Below the pieces are notes generated by a model. That model had not been told where the DNA came from and ran no database searches. It worked only from the letters and a program-made list of their open reading frames with translations. Of a stretch of DNA of 64,000 nucleotides, positions 37,094-46,661 are shown piece after piece; within the stretch, counting starts at the first letter, position 1, and every line of letters begins with the position of its first letter. Source of the DNA: Myxococcales bacterium (GTDB taxonomy: Bacteria; Myxococcota; Bradymonadia; UBA7976; UBA1532); contig JACKDM010000024.1 in assembly GCA_020633515.1 (NCBI GenBank), forward strand, positions 1 to 64,000. The letters run 5' to 3'. The translations under genes were made by a program, and so were the position numbers.

Positions 37094-40060
37094 TCAGATC
37101 CCTTCCGGCACATACAGGGTGTAGGCACCCCATGCCTTCGGCGGCAGCCGCGCCGCGATGGCATCCCGCCGCGCCGCGCCCAGCGCCGCGGTCAGCGCCC
37201 GCGCGTCCGTCGCGTCCACCGCCCGCGCCAGGAACAAGAGCAGGAACTGCCGATCGGCGTCCTCCGCCCAGCGCCGCCCGAGCACCCCGCCGCGCACGCC
37301 CGCCAGCAGCGCGCCCACCGCCGCGCCGCCCTCTGCCCCGTCGAGCGGACCCATCAACGTCGCGCACACCGTACCGCCCGCGCCCAGCGCCTCGGCCAGC
37401 CGCGGCACCGGCACCGGGTTGCCGTCATCGATCAGGCCGACCGCCGGCCCCGGCGCGATCTCGCCCACCAGATGCACGAAGCGCCCCCCCGCCAGCACCG
37501 TCGGCAGCGACGCCCCCTCCAGCGCCTCGCCGTGCCGGGCGTCGACCGACCGCAGCCCGCCCTCGCCCGCCAGGGTGCTGATCTGGAGATCGCGCGCCGT
37601 CGCCGCGTCACCCACGATCAACGCCGTCGCCGGCGCAAGCGGCGTGTCGGCGCTGAACGCCGGCGGCGCCGCCGGGCGCGCGACCGCGAGGTCGAAGTAC
37701 TCCGCGAGGAACGCCCCGCCCCACAAGAGCTCGAACGGCAGCTCGACCAGCGGCCCGTCGGGCGCGATCACCAGCCGATCGATCCCATCCAGATCGTAGA
37801 GCAGCGGCTCGACGAGCACCCGATACGCCTCGGTCGCCGCGTCGAGGAACGGCGACATCTCATCGGCCGCCAGGTGCTTGCACAGCGCCTCGACCCGCCG
37901 CGCCAGATCGGCCCGCGACAGATCCCAGCGATGCATCCGGATCCCACCCGAGGTCACCACGAAGACCGCCGTCCACTCGTCGAAGACCCGGAACTCGATC
38001 CGCGCCTCACCCGACCACGGCGTGCGCAGCGACCAGTCCCCCGCGAGGCGCCCGTCGTCGACCCGCGCCCGGATCGAAGCCATCGCCTCGACCGCCCCCT
38101 CGTCGAGCCAGCGCGCCGCGAAGCGCCGCTGCAACGCCAGATGCACCGTGTCCGCCGCCGGCCCCGGCGACGTCGACACCGGGATCCGCTGGTCGCGCCG
38201 CCGCGCCGCCGCGCATAGCCGCCGCGCGAGCGGGGCGTCGCCTTCATCGACCAGCCGCCCGATCGCCGCCTCGAGATCGAGCGCCTCGTCGTCGGGCAGG
38301 AACACATCGAGCGCGCCCGCGCCATCGGCCAGCGCCGGCCCCTCCGCCGCCTCGGCCGCGCGCCGCAGGTGGATCTCGACCCGCGCCGGATCGGCCTTGT
38401 CCGCCCGCGCCTGATGCACCACCGCGACCCCGGTCTCGACCGCCCGCCGCACCGCGCCCGCCGCCGTCGCCCGCGCCGCCGACGCCGCCGACGCCAGCGT
38501 CTCCAGCACGCTCCGCGTCTCCTCGACCGAACCCCGCCCCCGATGCGCCCCGAGCCCCCGATACAACAACGCCAGCGCCACCCCCGGCCGATCCTCCGCC
38601 GCCCGCGCCGCCTCCAGCGCCCGCAGCGGCGCCCCCGCGTCCCCGCGCCGCGCGGCGGTCAGCTCCAGCCGCATCACGCCCTGCGCGAACGCCGTCGGCT
38701 CCAGCAGCGGCCGCGCCAGCGTCAGCACGAAGCGCGCCGTCTCCAGCGCCGCCGCCGCCTCGCTCCCCTCCCCCGTCCGCGCCAGCCCGCCGAGCGCGTC
38801 CGCCGCCAGCAACAAGCGCTGCGGCTCCTCCATCGCCTCCTCGACCAGCCGCCCCCGCGCCGCCTCGTCACCCGCCGCCGTCGCCCCCGCCGCCGCCGCC
38901 TGCGCCGCCTCGCCGTACAGCCGCGCCGCCGCCGCCCGATCCCCCATGCGCTCGGCCACCTCGGCCGCCTCGCGCAGCACCCGCGCCGCCACCTCGGCCG
39001 TCGCGAACGCCTGCCGCCGCGCCCGCGCCACGCTCCGCGCCAGCGCCGTCGCCGCCGTCTGGAAGTCACCCAGCACCCGCGCCGCCCGGCTCCGCCAGAT
39101 GCAGATCAACGCCTCCTGCTCCGCGTCGCCCCCGCGCCCGCCGCCCCGCGCCTGCCGCCGCTCGGCCCGCTCCAGATAGTCGTCACACAGCTCCAGCACC
39201 CGCCGCCACTGCGCCATCGCCAGCCGCTCGGCGCCCGCCTCGTCCCCGAGCCCCGTCGCCAGCCGCCCGTGCAGCTCGACGCTCAGCACCAGCCGCCGCT
39301 CGCGCGGCAGGCTCGGGGTGTAGGCCAGCCGCTCCGGCAGCCCCTTCGCCTCCAGCCAGCCGAGCCCCAGCAACAGCTCCGCCGCCACCACCGGCTGCCG
39401 CCCGCACGCCTCGACGAACGCCGCGACCAGCGTCGGGTAGGCGTGGAAGACATCCCCCTCGTCCAGCTCGCGCGCGCACCGCTTCAGCGCCGCCGCCACC
39501 CCCTCCCCCAGCGGCGCCGGCTCACCGAACGCCCGCACCACCGAGCGCAGCCAGCTCGGGCACCCCGGCCGCCCCCGCAGCGCGTCGGCGAGGTCGAGCA
39601 CCACCACCGCCGCGTCCCCCGCGTGCAGCCGCGCCAGCGCGTCCGGGGTCGGCAGCGCGTCGGGATCCACCTCGTCCGCCGGCCGCGGCGCCACCGGCCG
39701 CGCCCGCTCGGCCGCCATCGCCACCAGCGCGCCCGTCACCTCGTGATCGACCCCGGGGAACGGATCGGCGAACAGCCGGCAGATCCGCCCGGCGACATCG
39801 GCGACCATCGGGCTCGGCTTGTCCGCCGCCCACAGCGACTCGGCCAGCCGCGTCATCAACCCCGCGATCGCCGGCCGATCGCCCTTCTCCAGCGCGACGA
39901 GCAGCCGATTGAACCGCAGCCCCACCAGCGCGTCGTCGGCGCCGTGCCGCGCGTACTCCGGCTCCAGCGCCGCATACAGCGCCTCGGCCTCCGCCAGCGC
40001 CCCGCGCCGCAGCGCGTCGAGCGCGAGCGCCTTGTTGGTCTCGATGGTCGAAAGCTCCAC
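37094..40060 (-). CDS. TPR-CHAT domain protein, dyad apparently missing
   Basis: The 988-residue protein has helical, TPR-like repeats over about residues 1-640 (many Ala/Glu/Leu helices such as LAEAEALYAALEPEYA), then a C-terminal CHAT (caspase-like) domain from about 740. The CHAT landmarks are visible: RLVIAPDGPLVELPFELLWGG, then RFVHLVGEIAP and GGTVCATLMGPLDGA. In active CHAT proteases the first motif is H-x3-HG and the second has A-C-x-T-G. Here the second His reads Glu (867) and the Cys position reads Thr (901), though Cys899 is two residues before. So protease activity is doubtful. The GTG start has GGAGAGG upstream. The gene follows the TPR protein at 40097 in one operon. Confidence 0.82.
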   Translation of the reverse strand: MELSTIETNKALALDALRRGALAEAEALYAALEPEYARHGADDALVGLRFNRLLVALEKGDRPAIAGLMTRLAESLWAADKPSPMVADVAGRICRLFADPFPGVDHEVTGALVAMAAERARPVAPRPADEVDPDALPTPDALARLHAGDAAVVVLDLADALRGRPGCPSWLRSVVRAFGEPAPLGEGVAAALKRCARELDEGDVFHAYPTLVAAFVEACGRQPVVAAELLLGLGWLEAKGLPERLAYTPSLPRERRLVLSVELHGRLATGLGDEAGAERLAMAQWRRVLELCDDYLERAERRQARGGGRGGDAEQEALICIWRSRAARVLGDFQTAATALARSVARARRQAFATAEVAARVLREAAEVAERMGDRAAAARLYGEAAQAAAAGATAAGDEAARGRLVEEAMEEPQRLLLAADALGGLARTGEGSEAAAALETARFVLTLARPLLEPTAFAQGVMRLELTAARRGDAGAPLRALEAARAAEDRPGVALALLYRGLGAHRGRGSVEETRSVLETLASAASAARATAAGAVRRAVETGVAVVHQARADKADPARVEIHLRRAAEAAEGPALADGAGALDVFLPDDEALDLEAAIGRLVDEGDAPLARRLCAAARRRDQRIPVSTSPGPAADTVHLALQRRFAARWLDEGAVEAMASIRARVDDGRLAGDWSLRTPWSGEARIEFRVFDEWTAVFVVTSGGIRMHRWDLSRADLARRVEALCKHLAADEMSPFLDAATEAYRVLVEPLLYDLDGIDRLVIAPDGPLVELPFELLWGGAFLAEYFDLAVARPAAPPAFSADTPLAPATALIVGDAATARDLQISTLAGEGGLRSVDARHGEALEGASLPTVLAGGRFVHLVGEIAPGPAVGLIDDGNPVPVPRLAEALGAGGTVCATLMGPLDGAEGGAAVGALLAGVRGGVLGRRWAEDADRQFLLLFLARAVDATDARALTAALGAARRDAIAARLPPKAWGAYTLYVPEGI

Positions 40061-40096
40061 GGCACCTCTCCCCGACCCGCGGGCCGGACGCTTCGA

Positions 40097-40870
40097 TCAA
40101 TCCCCGTTCGCGAGCGCCTCGACCCGCGCCCGCGCCGCCGCCGCCTCGACGAGGAACCCCGCCGCCTCGAGCGCCTCGGCGAGCGCCGTCTGCATCTCGC
40201 CGCTCGTCGGCGCGAGCGCGACCGCCTCCTCGAAGTGCCGGATCGCCTCCCGCGCATCACCCCGCGCCATGCACAGATAGCCGAGCGCCCCCGCCGCGAG
40301 CCCATGCGCCGGCTGCCGCCGCCGCGTCTCGACGAACGCGCCCCACGCCGCGTCGAGGTGACCGCTCGTCAGCAGGCACTGCCCATACAGGAACCACCCC
40401 GCCGCGTCGCCCGGACACAGCTCCAGATACGCCTTCCACAGCGCCAGCGTCGTCTCCGGCTCATCCGCCGCCCGCGCCTCGGCCGCCAGCCGATACAACA
40501 GCGCCTGCTCCCGCAGGCTCGGGATCAACACCGGCCCCACCCCGCGATCCGCCGCCCGCGCCCCGCGCCGCCCGGCCTTGCGCCGCACCGCCGCGACCAT
40601 GTCGGCCGTCGGGGTCGACGCCGCCGGCACCGGCGCCTCGACCGTCGCCGCGTCGATCGTGCTGCCGTCGTGAACGCTTGTCTGCCCGCCCTCGCCCCGC
40701 GCCCCCGGCGCCGCCGGCCCTTCGAAGCTGAACCCCCCGAACCGCGGCGCCTCCTCGCCCCGCGTGGGCGCCGCCGCCGGTGGCGTCACCACCGGCTCCT
40801 GATCGACCGGCTCCGCCTCCGTGGTCGTCGTCGCCGACGACCGCCCCCGAAACAACCGACGCCAGACCAC
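40097..40870 (-). CDS. TPR-repeat protein, partner of the CHAT protein
   Basis: The protein of about 257 residues has a Pro/Ala/Thr-rich N-terminal 100 residues, probably disordered, and then TPR repeats from about 130 to the end (LWKAYLELCPGDAAGWFLYGQCLL, in part; HFEEAVALAPTSGEMQTALAEALEAAG, in part). No signal peptide or membrane helix is seen. GTG at 40870 with GAGGTG five bases upstream is the likely start; open frame further up lies beyond the promoter. It precedes the CHAT gene by 36 bases on the same strand, which suggests that its TPRs contact the CHAT protein or its targets. Confidence 0.7.
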   Translation of the reverse strand: MVWRRLFRGRSSATTTTEAEPVDQEPVVTPPAAAPTRGEEAPRFGGFSFEGPAAPGARGEGGQTSVHDGSTIDAATVEAPVPAASTPTADMVAAVRRKAGRRGARAADRGVGPVLIPSLREQALLYRLAAEARAADEPETTLALWKAYLELCPGDAAGWFLYGQCLLTSGHLDAAWGAFVETRRRQPAHGLAAGALGYLCMARGDAREAIRHFEEAVALAPTSGEMQTALAEALEAAGFLVEAAAARARVEALANGD

Positions 40871-40899
40871 GGCCGCACCTCGAAGCTCGTCCGGGCCGG

Positions 40900-40928
40900 A
40901 TTCAACAACACGGGATCGCCCCTGACAA
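40900..40928 (-). promoter_or_regulatory. Promoter of the TPR-CHAT operon
   Basis: On the minus strand TTGTCA (40928-40923) and TTGAAT (40905-40900) are 17 bp apart. Confidence 0.5.
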
Positions 40929-40957
40929 CCGCTTTGTGTAGCCGCTCCGCGCGCCGC

Positions 40958-40987
40958 TTGTCCCCTGCCGCGCCGACCCGTTAGCAT
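40958..40987 (+). promoter_or_regulatory. Promoter of the methyltransferase-YdjY operon
   Basis: TTGTCC and TAGCAT are 18 bp apart; predicted transcription starts near 40994, 28 bases before the ATG. Confidence 0.5.
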
Positions 40988-41021
40988 CGCCTGCGACACG
41001 CCCTCGCCGCTGGACGACACC

Positions 41022-42023
41022 ATGACCCCGCACAACCCCGCCCCCCTCATCGAGCTCGCCACCGCCTACTGGGGCAGCGCCGCGCTCATCGCCGCCGTGC
41101 GCCTCGACCTCTTCACCCACCTCGCCCGCGGCCCCGCCGAAGCCGCCGTCGTCGCCGCCGCCGCCGGCGCCGATCCGGTCGCCACCGACGCGCTCCTCAC
41201 CGCGCTCGCCGCGCTCGGGCTCGTCGGCAAGGACGGCGACCGCTACCACAACGCCCCCCTCGCCGATGCCTACCTCGTCGAAGGCCGCCCCGGCGCCCTC
41301 GGCGCGGCGCTGCGCTACAACGGCGACAACTACCCGCTCTGGGCCGAGCTCGACACCATCGTCAAGCAGGGCCGCGCCGCCGCCCCGCCCGGCCAGTACC
41401 TCGGCGACGACGAGACCCGCACCCGGAACTTCGTGTGGGGCATGCACCACCGCGCGCTCGGCGTCGGCCGCGCCGTCGCCTCGGTCATCGACCTCGCCGG
41501 CCGCAAACACCTCGCCGACGTCGGCGGCGGCCCCGGCACCTACAGCGCGCTCCTCACCGAGAAGACCCCCGGCCTCCGCGCCGAGGTCCTCGACCTCCCC
41601 GGCGTCGTCGCCGTCGCCCGCCAGATCGTCGCGAGCCTCGGCGCCACCGAGCGCGTCACCTGCACCGCCTTCGACTACTACAAAGACCCGCTCCCCGGCA
41701 CCTACGACTGCGCGCTCGTCTCCGGCGTGCTGCACCGCGAACAGCCCGACGGCGCGCGCGCGCTCCTCGCCAAGACCGCCGCCGCGCTCGAACCCGGCGG
41801 CGTCCTCTACATCAGCGACGTCATGCTCGCCGATGACCGCCAGGGCCCCGTCTTCGCCGCCATGTTCGCGCTCAACATGCGCGTCATGGCCCACGACGGC
41901 CGCTGCCACACCGTCGCCGAACAGCGCGCATGGCTCGCCGAGCTCGGCCTCGACGTCACCGCCGTCACCGCGCTCCCCGCCCCGATCCACTACACCGTCA
42001 TCCGCGCCGAGAAGCGCGCATGA
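41022..42023 (+). CDS. O-methyltransferase, acetylserotonin/caffeate type (Methyltransf_2 family)
   Basis: The 333-residue protein has the N-terminal dimerisation winged helix of class I plant-type and secondary-metabolite O-methyltransferases (residues about 10-80, LDLFTHLARG and DALLTALAALGLV). The SAM-binding motif DVGGGPGTYSALL follows at about residue 165, then the acidic LDLPGVV and the general-base region GVLHREQPDG, where the usual His is retained. It transfers a methyl group from S-adenosylmethionine to a small phenol or similar acceptor, often in secondary metabolism. The acceptor is not known. It overlaps the next gene by four bases (ATGA). Confidence 0.88.
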   Translation: MTPHNPAPLIELATAYWGSAALIAAVRLDLFTHLARGPAEAAVVAAAAGADPVATDALLTALAALGLVGKDGDRYHNAPLADAYLVEGRPGALGAALRYNGDNYPLWAELDTIVKQGRAAAPPGQYLGDDETRTRNFVWGMHHRALGVGRAVASVIDLAGRKHLADVGGGPGTYSALLTEKTPGLRAEVLDLPGVVAVARQIVASLGATERVTCTAFDYYKDPLPGTYDCALVSGVLHREQPDGARALLAKTAAALEPGGVLYISDVMLADDRQGPVFAAMFALNMRVMAHDGRCHTVAEQRAWLAELGLDVTAVTALPAPIHYTVIRAEKRA

Positions 42024-42991
42024 GGCGCCTGCTCCCCCTGCTCGCCGCCCTCGCGCTCGCCGGCTGCACCGAAGGCCGCTCCCCGCTCGCCGCCGCGCCC
42101 GACGCCGCCCGCCAGGACGCCGCCCCCGACGCGATCCGCCCCCCGCCCAAGCCCAAGCGCGAGAAGATCCCGCTCCCCCCGTTCCCCGAGCCCCCGCCCC
42201 GCCCCGAGGGCGAACCCCAGAGCCCCGAAGACCTCGCCCGCCTCTCCACCGCCGCCGGCCAGGGCCAGCCGGTCGAGAAGCCCGGCGCCCCCCCGGTGCA
42301 GCGCCTCGACGCCTACCGCCTCCGCGTCGGCCAGGTCTTCGCCGACCGCCTCAACCGCTTCATCGAGATCCCCAGCAAGGTCAACATGACCCAGGGCATC
42401 CTCGAGTATTACGGCGTCAGCTCGAACGGCAAGCTGCACGAGTCGGTGCTCGAGCTCGGCGCCGAGCCGAGCCACATCCACCTCGGCCTGCTCCTCATCG
42501 GCCTCGACCCGCGCGAATACAGCGTCGAGAGCGACCCCTACGTGCTGCCCAAGATCGTGCGCGAAGGCGGCCGCGTCGAGCTGCGGCTGCGCTACCTCGA
42601 CCCCGAGACCAAAGCCGAGCGCGACATCCCCGCCGAGGATTGGCTGCGCGACCGCAAGACCGGCAAGGCCCCGCCCCCGCAGGCGTGGTACTTCCAGGGC
42701 AGCATCTTCTGGAACGGCCGCTACTCCGCCGACACCGATCGCAGCGTCATCGCGCTGATCCCCGACCGCATCGCGGTGGTCGTCATCGGCGACGACGCCG
42801 GCAACCCCTACCGCGGCGACCTGCTCGGCTACGACGTCAACACCGCCGCCATCCCCCCGGTGGGCACGCCGGTGCGGTTCGTGATCAAGGTGCACGGCGC
42901 CGAGCCGGGCAAGGTCCCGCCGCCGAAGCCGAGCGGCCCGGCGGCGCCGAGCCCGGACGCGCCTGCCCCAACGGCGCCCGCGCCGCGCTGA
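42020..42991 (+). CDS. YdjY-domain lipoprotein
   Basis: The 323-residue protein begins with a lipoprotein signal (LLAALALAGC, Cys16) and a Pro/Lys-rich linker. From about residue 105 it contains a YdjY-like domain: EIPSKVNMTQGILEYYGVSS (20 residues) followed by GKLHESVLELGAEPSHIHLGLLLIG, the signature seen in planctomycetal and proteobacterial YdjY proteins, whose role is unknown. The C-terminus is Pro/Ala-rich. It starts inside the stop codon of the methyltransferase, so the two are co-translated, yet one is cytoplasmic and one is anchored outside. Confidence 0.8.
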   Translation: MRRLLPLLAALALAGCTEGRSPLAAAPDAARQDAAPDAIRPPPKPKREKIPLPPFPEPPPRPEGEPQSPEDLARLSTAAGQGQPVEKPGAPPVQRLDAYRLRVGQVFADRLNRFIEIPSKVNMTQGILEYYGVSSNGKLHESVLELGAEPSHIHLGLLLIGLDPREYSVESDPYVLPKIVREGGRVELRLRYLDPETKAERDIPAEDWLRDRKTGKAPPPQAWYFQGSIFWNGRYSADTDRSVIALIPDRIAVVVIGDDAGNPYRGDLLGYDVNTAAIPPVGTPVRFVIKVHGAEPGKVPPPKPSGPAAPSPDAPAPTAPAPR

Positions 42992-43124
42992 AGCCGGCCG
43001 GTGGCGTTGTCACCCGCCGCCGCGGCCGCCACGGCATCGTCGCCGACTCCACCGTCCCGGGCGTGAGTCGCCCGACAGCGAAACCCGCCCGGAGCGGTGA
43101 CTCCGCCTCCCATCCTCGCTCCTC

Positions 43125-43154
43125 TTGACGGCCGTCAGCACCCGCTGCCAGGAT
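43125..43154 (+). promoter_or_regulatory. Possible promoter of the TSP3 lipoprotein
   Basis: TTGACG and CAGGAT are 18 bp apart, about 75 bases before the start at 43229. The -10 is poor. Confidence 0.3.
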
Positions 43155-43228
43155 CCCATCCGTGAAGCCACCGGGGGGCGGCGGTCGAGCGGCCGGGCAC
43201 GACAAACGCTCGCGGGAGAAGGGCCGAG

Positions 43229-46039
43229 ATGCCTCGATGGTGGTGCCTGTCATTGCTGCTCGCGCTCCTCACCGGCTGCTGCGAAGGCGACCCCGACGAC
43301 CCCCTCTGCCAATGGGGCGCCGCCGACGCCGGCCTCGGCTGCTGGAGCGAAGACGACGAGCCCGTCCGCACCACCGGCCGCGTCGAAGCGCCCGATGACT
43401 GGCCCGTCGCCGGCTGCGAAGCCATGGCCCCCCAGGGCTGGTGCCTCCGCGGCCCGCTCGCCATCGACCCCATGACCCGCCTCGGCACCCTGCCCACCGC
43501 CTACATCCCCGAAGGCACCTGGACCGCCCATGCCATCAGCGAAGGCTGCCCCGGCGCCGACTGCGACATCCCCATCGCCCGCGCCCGCGCCGCCGTGCGC
43601 CTCGCCCACCTCGACGCCACCGTCACCATCGACGCCACCTGCGCCACGCTCCCCCGCCCCGGCCGCCGCGCCCCCGGCCGCACCGTGCCCGGCGTCGTGC
43701 CGCCCTTCGTGCGCGACTGCGGCCCGGTCGTCGGCTTCGCGGTCTCACCCTCGTGGCAAGACCCCGCCGGTGGCTTCTTCGGCCAGAGCCCGGCCATCCC
43801 CGACCAGTATGCCATCAGCACCCTCATGAGCCTCACCGGCGCCGAGCACGCGCGCAAGGTCGCGCGCTTCATGACATGCGCCATGCAACAATGCGTCAAC
43901 CACAACACCTGGGACGGCGACATCGCGCGCGTCGACCCCGACACCGACCAGATCCACAGCCGCTGCGACGTCTGCCCGACCATCACCGACCGCGACCAGC
44001 GCGACCGCGACCACGACGGCCACGGCGACGCCTGCGACAACTGCCCCGACGACCCCGGACCGCAGCACGACCGCGACGGCGACGGCCATGGCGACGTCTG
44101 CGATGTCTGCCCCCGACACCCCGACCCCGAGCAGCGCGACCTCGACGCCGACGGCGTCGGCGACGCCTGCGACAACTGCCGCGGCGAGCCCAACCGCGAC
44201 CAGCGCGACCGCGACCAGGACGCGCTCGGCGACGCCTGCGACAACTGCCCGCGGCACGCCAACGCCGACCAGACCGACACCGACCGCGACGGCGCCGGCG
44301 ACGCCTGCGACGTCTGCCCCGACACGCCCGACCCCGAACAGACCGACGGCGACGCCGATGGCATCGGCGACGCCTGCGACCTCTGCCCCGACACACCCGA
44401 CCCCGAGCAGCACGACACCGACGGCGACGGCGTCGGCGACGCCTGCGACCGCTGCCCCGACCACCCCGACCCCTGGCAGGAGGACGGCGACGAAGACGGC
44501 GCCGGCGACGCCTGCGACCTCTGCCCCAAGACCCCCGACCCCGAGCAATCCGACCGCGACGGCGATGGCATCGGCGACGCCTGCGACCGCTGCGTCGCCG
44601 TCGCCGACCCCGAGCAGCGCGACAGCGACGGCGATGGCATCGGCGACGCCTGCTGCGGCGACGACGACCCCGACGACGACGGCTGGTCCAACTGCGCGTG
44701 GTACCCACCCGGGCACCTCGAGACCCACGGCGCCGAGCCGCAGACCGGCGCACCGGATGCCATCCACGCGGCATGGCGCGACCGCCCGATGCCCGGCGAC
44801 GTGTCCTGCATCGACGGCCGCCGCGTCTGCGTCCCCGCCGGCACCCCGCCCGGCTTCAGCGCCGAGGAGGTCGAAGCCTTCGCCCTGCAACGAGCCGCCG
44901 CCGGCGGCCCCGACGTGCTGCGCTACGCCGAAGGCTCCGCCGACGACGCCATCGCCCGCTGCATGGTGATCGCCGACGCGCTCGGCCGGCCGATCGAGCC
45001 CGCGGAGTGGCGCGCCTGCCTCGACGCCGCCATGGCTCCGCCCGCCCCGGAGCCGCCGCCGGGGCCCGAGGTGCCGACGCCGGGGGCGCCGATCGGGGTG
45101 GAGTTCGACGTGCCCGGTGGGCAGGTGAGCATGTGGATGGGGCTTGTGGGCGAGCGGATCGTCTGGTGGATGCTGGGCTATGGGTTTCGGGAGGGGTGCC
45201 GCTTCGACTACCCCTATCGCATCGTCATGCCCGACGGGCAGCTCCGCTTCGGGCGGTACGACATCTACTGCCCGAGCACACTCCGCGAGCGACCGAGCGG
45301 GCAGATCACCGGCGAGCCGGGCGTCTTCATGGAGGTCAAGTGGTGGCGCACTGACGTGCGCTCCTTCGCCTACGATCGGGTCTGGCGCTTCGTCGACCAG
45401 ATCGAGCGGCACTACTTCAACTGGCTGGCGGCGACCGAGGTCTCCGAGCCATCCCTTCGCATGATTTGGATGTTCGGCTGGACACCACCCGCCGACGCCG
45501 TCGCGATCCTCGAACAGCACCCGACCTTCGACTTCAACCTCCGGGCCCGCCGCCCCGCCGCCGCGCTGCACTACCGCCCCATCGAGTACGTCTCGCCGCC
45601 TCGCTACCTGCTCGACCGCCTCCAGACCCGCCCCTGGCTGCACGCCCCGGTGTACTGGACCACCTTCGTCCCCACCGACTTCCGCTTCATCCGTGGCGTG
45701 CTCGACACCGCGCCCTGCTTCCCCTGTGGTGAGGATGACGCGCTGTGCGAGGAGCGCGCCCTCGTTCAGCGCCTCGACCTCGATGTCTACGCCCCCGAGT
45801 GTGGCCGGCGTGGTGCGCTGGTCGGCTGCGACTTCTTCTCGATCGAGGCCACCATTGCCCAGCTCGGCACCATCTACGTCGACCCCGGCGCGCTGCGCAC
45901 GTGGCTCGGTATCTATCAACGCTTCTGCCTCGAAGGCCGCACCCTGGCGTGCGACGAGTGGCTGAGCCAGCTCTACGATCGGATGAAGTGTCGTGAAGAC
46001 TATCTGGACTACAATGACGGCCTCGGCCCTCGGAGGTGA
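43229..46039 (+). CDS. Thrombospondin type 3 repeat lipoprotein
   Basis: The 936-residue protein has a lipoprotein signal (LLLALLTGCC). Residues about 250-478 are ten tandem calcium-binding TSP3 repeats of about 22 residues, each with a D-x-D-G-x-GDACD core and cysteines (CDVCP, CDNCP, CDLCP, CDRCP). Before this is a domain with an HNTWDGDIARV motif and after it a large, unrecognised domain of about 440 residues that is less repetitive (VEFDVPGGQVSMWMGLVGER). It is probably a calcium-stabilised surface protein. It ends GLGPRR just before the next gene. The same end is seen after the second small paralogue downstream, so this tail belongs to the duplicated unit. Confidence 0.88.
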   Translation: MPRWWCLSLLLALLTGCCEGDPDDPLCQWGAADAGLGCWSEDDEPVRTTGRVEAPDDWPVAGCEAMAPQGWCLRGPLAIDPMTRLGTLPTAYIPEGTWTAHAISEGCPGADCDIPIARARAAVRLAHLDATVTIDATCATLPRPGRRAPGRTVPGVVPPFVRDCGPVVGFAVSPSWQDPAGGFFGQSPAIPDQYAISTLMSLTGAEHARKVARFMTCAMQQCVNHNTWDGDIARVDPDTDQIHSRCDVCPTITDRDQRDRDHDGHGDACDNCPDDPGPQHDRDGDGHGDVCDVCPRHPDPEQRDLDADGVGDACDNCRGEPNRDQRDRDQDALGDACDNCPRHANADQTDTDRDGAGDACDVCPDTPDPEQTDGDADGIGDACDLCPDTPDPEQHDTDGDGVGDACDRCPDHPDPWQEDGDEDGAGDACDLCPKTPDPEQSDRDGDGIGDACDRCVAVADPEQRDSDGDGIGDACCGDDDPDDDGWSNCAWYPPGHLETHGAEPQTGAPDAIHAAWRDRPMPGDVSCIDGRRVCVPAGTPPGFSAEEVEAFALQRAAAGGPDVLRYAEGSADDAIARCMVIADALGRPIEPAEWRACLDAAMAPPAPEPPPGPEVPTPGAPIGVEFDVPGGQVSMWMGLVGERIVWWMLGYGFREGCRFDYPYRIVMPDGQLRFGRYDIYCPSTLRERPSGQITGEPGVFMEVKWWRTDVRSFAYDRVWRFVDQIERHYFNWLAATEVSEPSLRMIWMFGWTPPADAVAILEQHPTFDFNLRARRPAAALHYRPIEYVSPPRYLLDRLQTRPWLHAPVYWTTFVPTDFRFIRGVLDTAPCFPCGEDDALCEERALVQRLDLDVYAPECGRRGALVGCDFFSIEATIAQLGTIYVDPGALRTWLGIYQRFCLEGRTLACDEWLSQLYDRMKCREDYLDYNDGLGPRR

Positions 46040-46042
46040 GGT

Positions 46043-46573
46043 GTGAGCGTGATCCTGGCGTTGGTGTTCGGCCTTCTCGGTGATCCGAGCGGTCTCGTCG
46101 AGAAGTACTATGTGCGCATCGTCGACCCGGCCGACCTACCCGACATGACGCGCTGGAGTCCGGTGACTTCGCGCGGTACGCGAATCAGTGTCTTCAGCAG
46201 TGGCAAGTTCGGCTGGCATCCCTGGCGCTGTGACGCCAAGGGCAAGGCGCGGGTCGACGCCGTCATCCACCGCCTCGGTCCGCCGATGGCGCTCGTCGAC
46301 ATCGGCCGCACCGATCGGGGCTATATGTGGCGACACCGGGATCCAGCCAAACCGCACGCTGGCATCATGGTGATCCTGCACAAGCGCGGCGTCGAACTGC
46401 GGGATTGGTCGGAGATCGACCGTGCGCCGGGATATACCGGGCGCCTCAACGTCATCTCGCAGGAGAACGAGATCTATCGCTGGTTCGAGTGGCTGACCGA
46501 ACCCCTCACCCCCGGCGAGGCCGCGTCGCCGCCGGCCGCCGCGCCCGCGCCGGGTGGCGACGTCGCGCCGTGA
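46043..46573 (+). CDS. Small protein, tandem paralogue 1
   Basis: The 176-residue protein starts SVILALVFGLLGDPSGLVEKYYV and holds the conserved blocks KFGWHPWRCDAKGKARVD, GYMWRHRDPAKPHAGIMVIL and GRLNVISQENEIYRWFEWLTEPLT, then a Pro/Ala tail. It is 80 percent or so similar to the gene at 46662. I do not recognise the family. A leading hydrophobic stretch might be a short signal but has no clear cleavage site. GGAGG lies seven bases before the GTG and only three bases separate it from the stop of the TSP3 gene, so it is likely translated with it. Confidence 0.72.
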   Translation: MSVILALVFGLLGDPSGLVEKYYVRIVDPADLPDMTRWSPVTSRGTRISVFSSGKFGWHPWRCDAKGKARVDAVIHRLGPPMALVDIGRTDRGYMWRHRDPAKPHAGIMVILHKRGVELRDWSEIDRAPGYTGRLNVISQENEIYRWFEWLTEPLTPGEAASPPAAAPAPGGDVAP

Positions 46574-46661
46574 CAGGCGGGTCTTTTACGCACGCAAATT
46601 ACGCCGCTCCACGAGCCGCGACGATCACCCGGGTGTCGCGGCGATCCAGCCGGGGTGAACG

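Noticed and set aside
43976..44660. Regular spaced repeats in the TSP3 region as possible CRISPR
   Set aside because: The 66-bp period encodes D-x-DGDGxGDACD units and has no fixed repeat/spacer structure.
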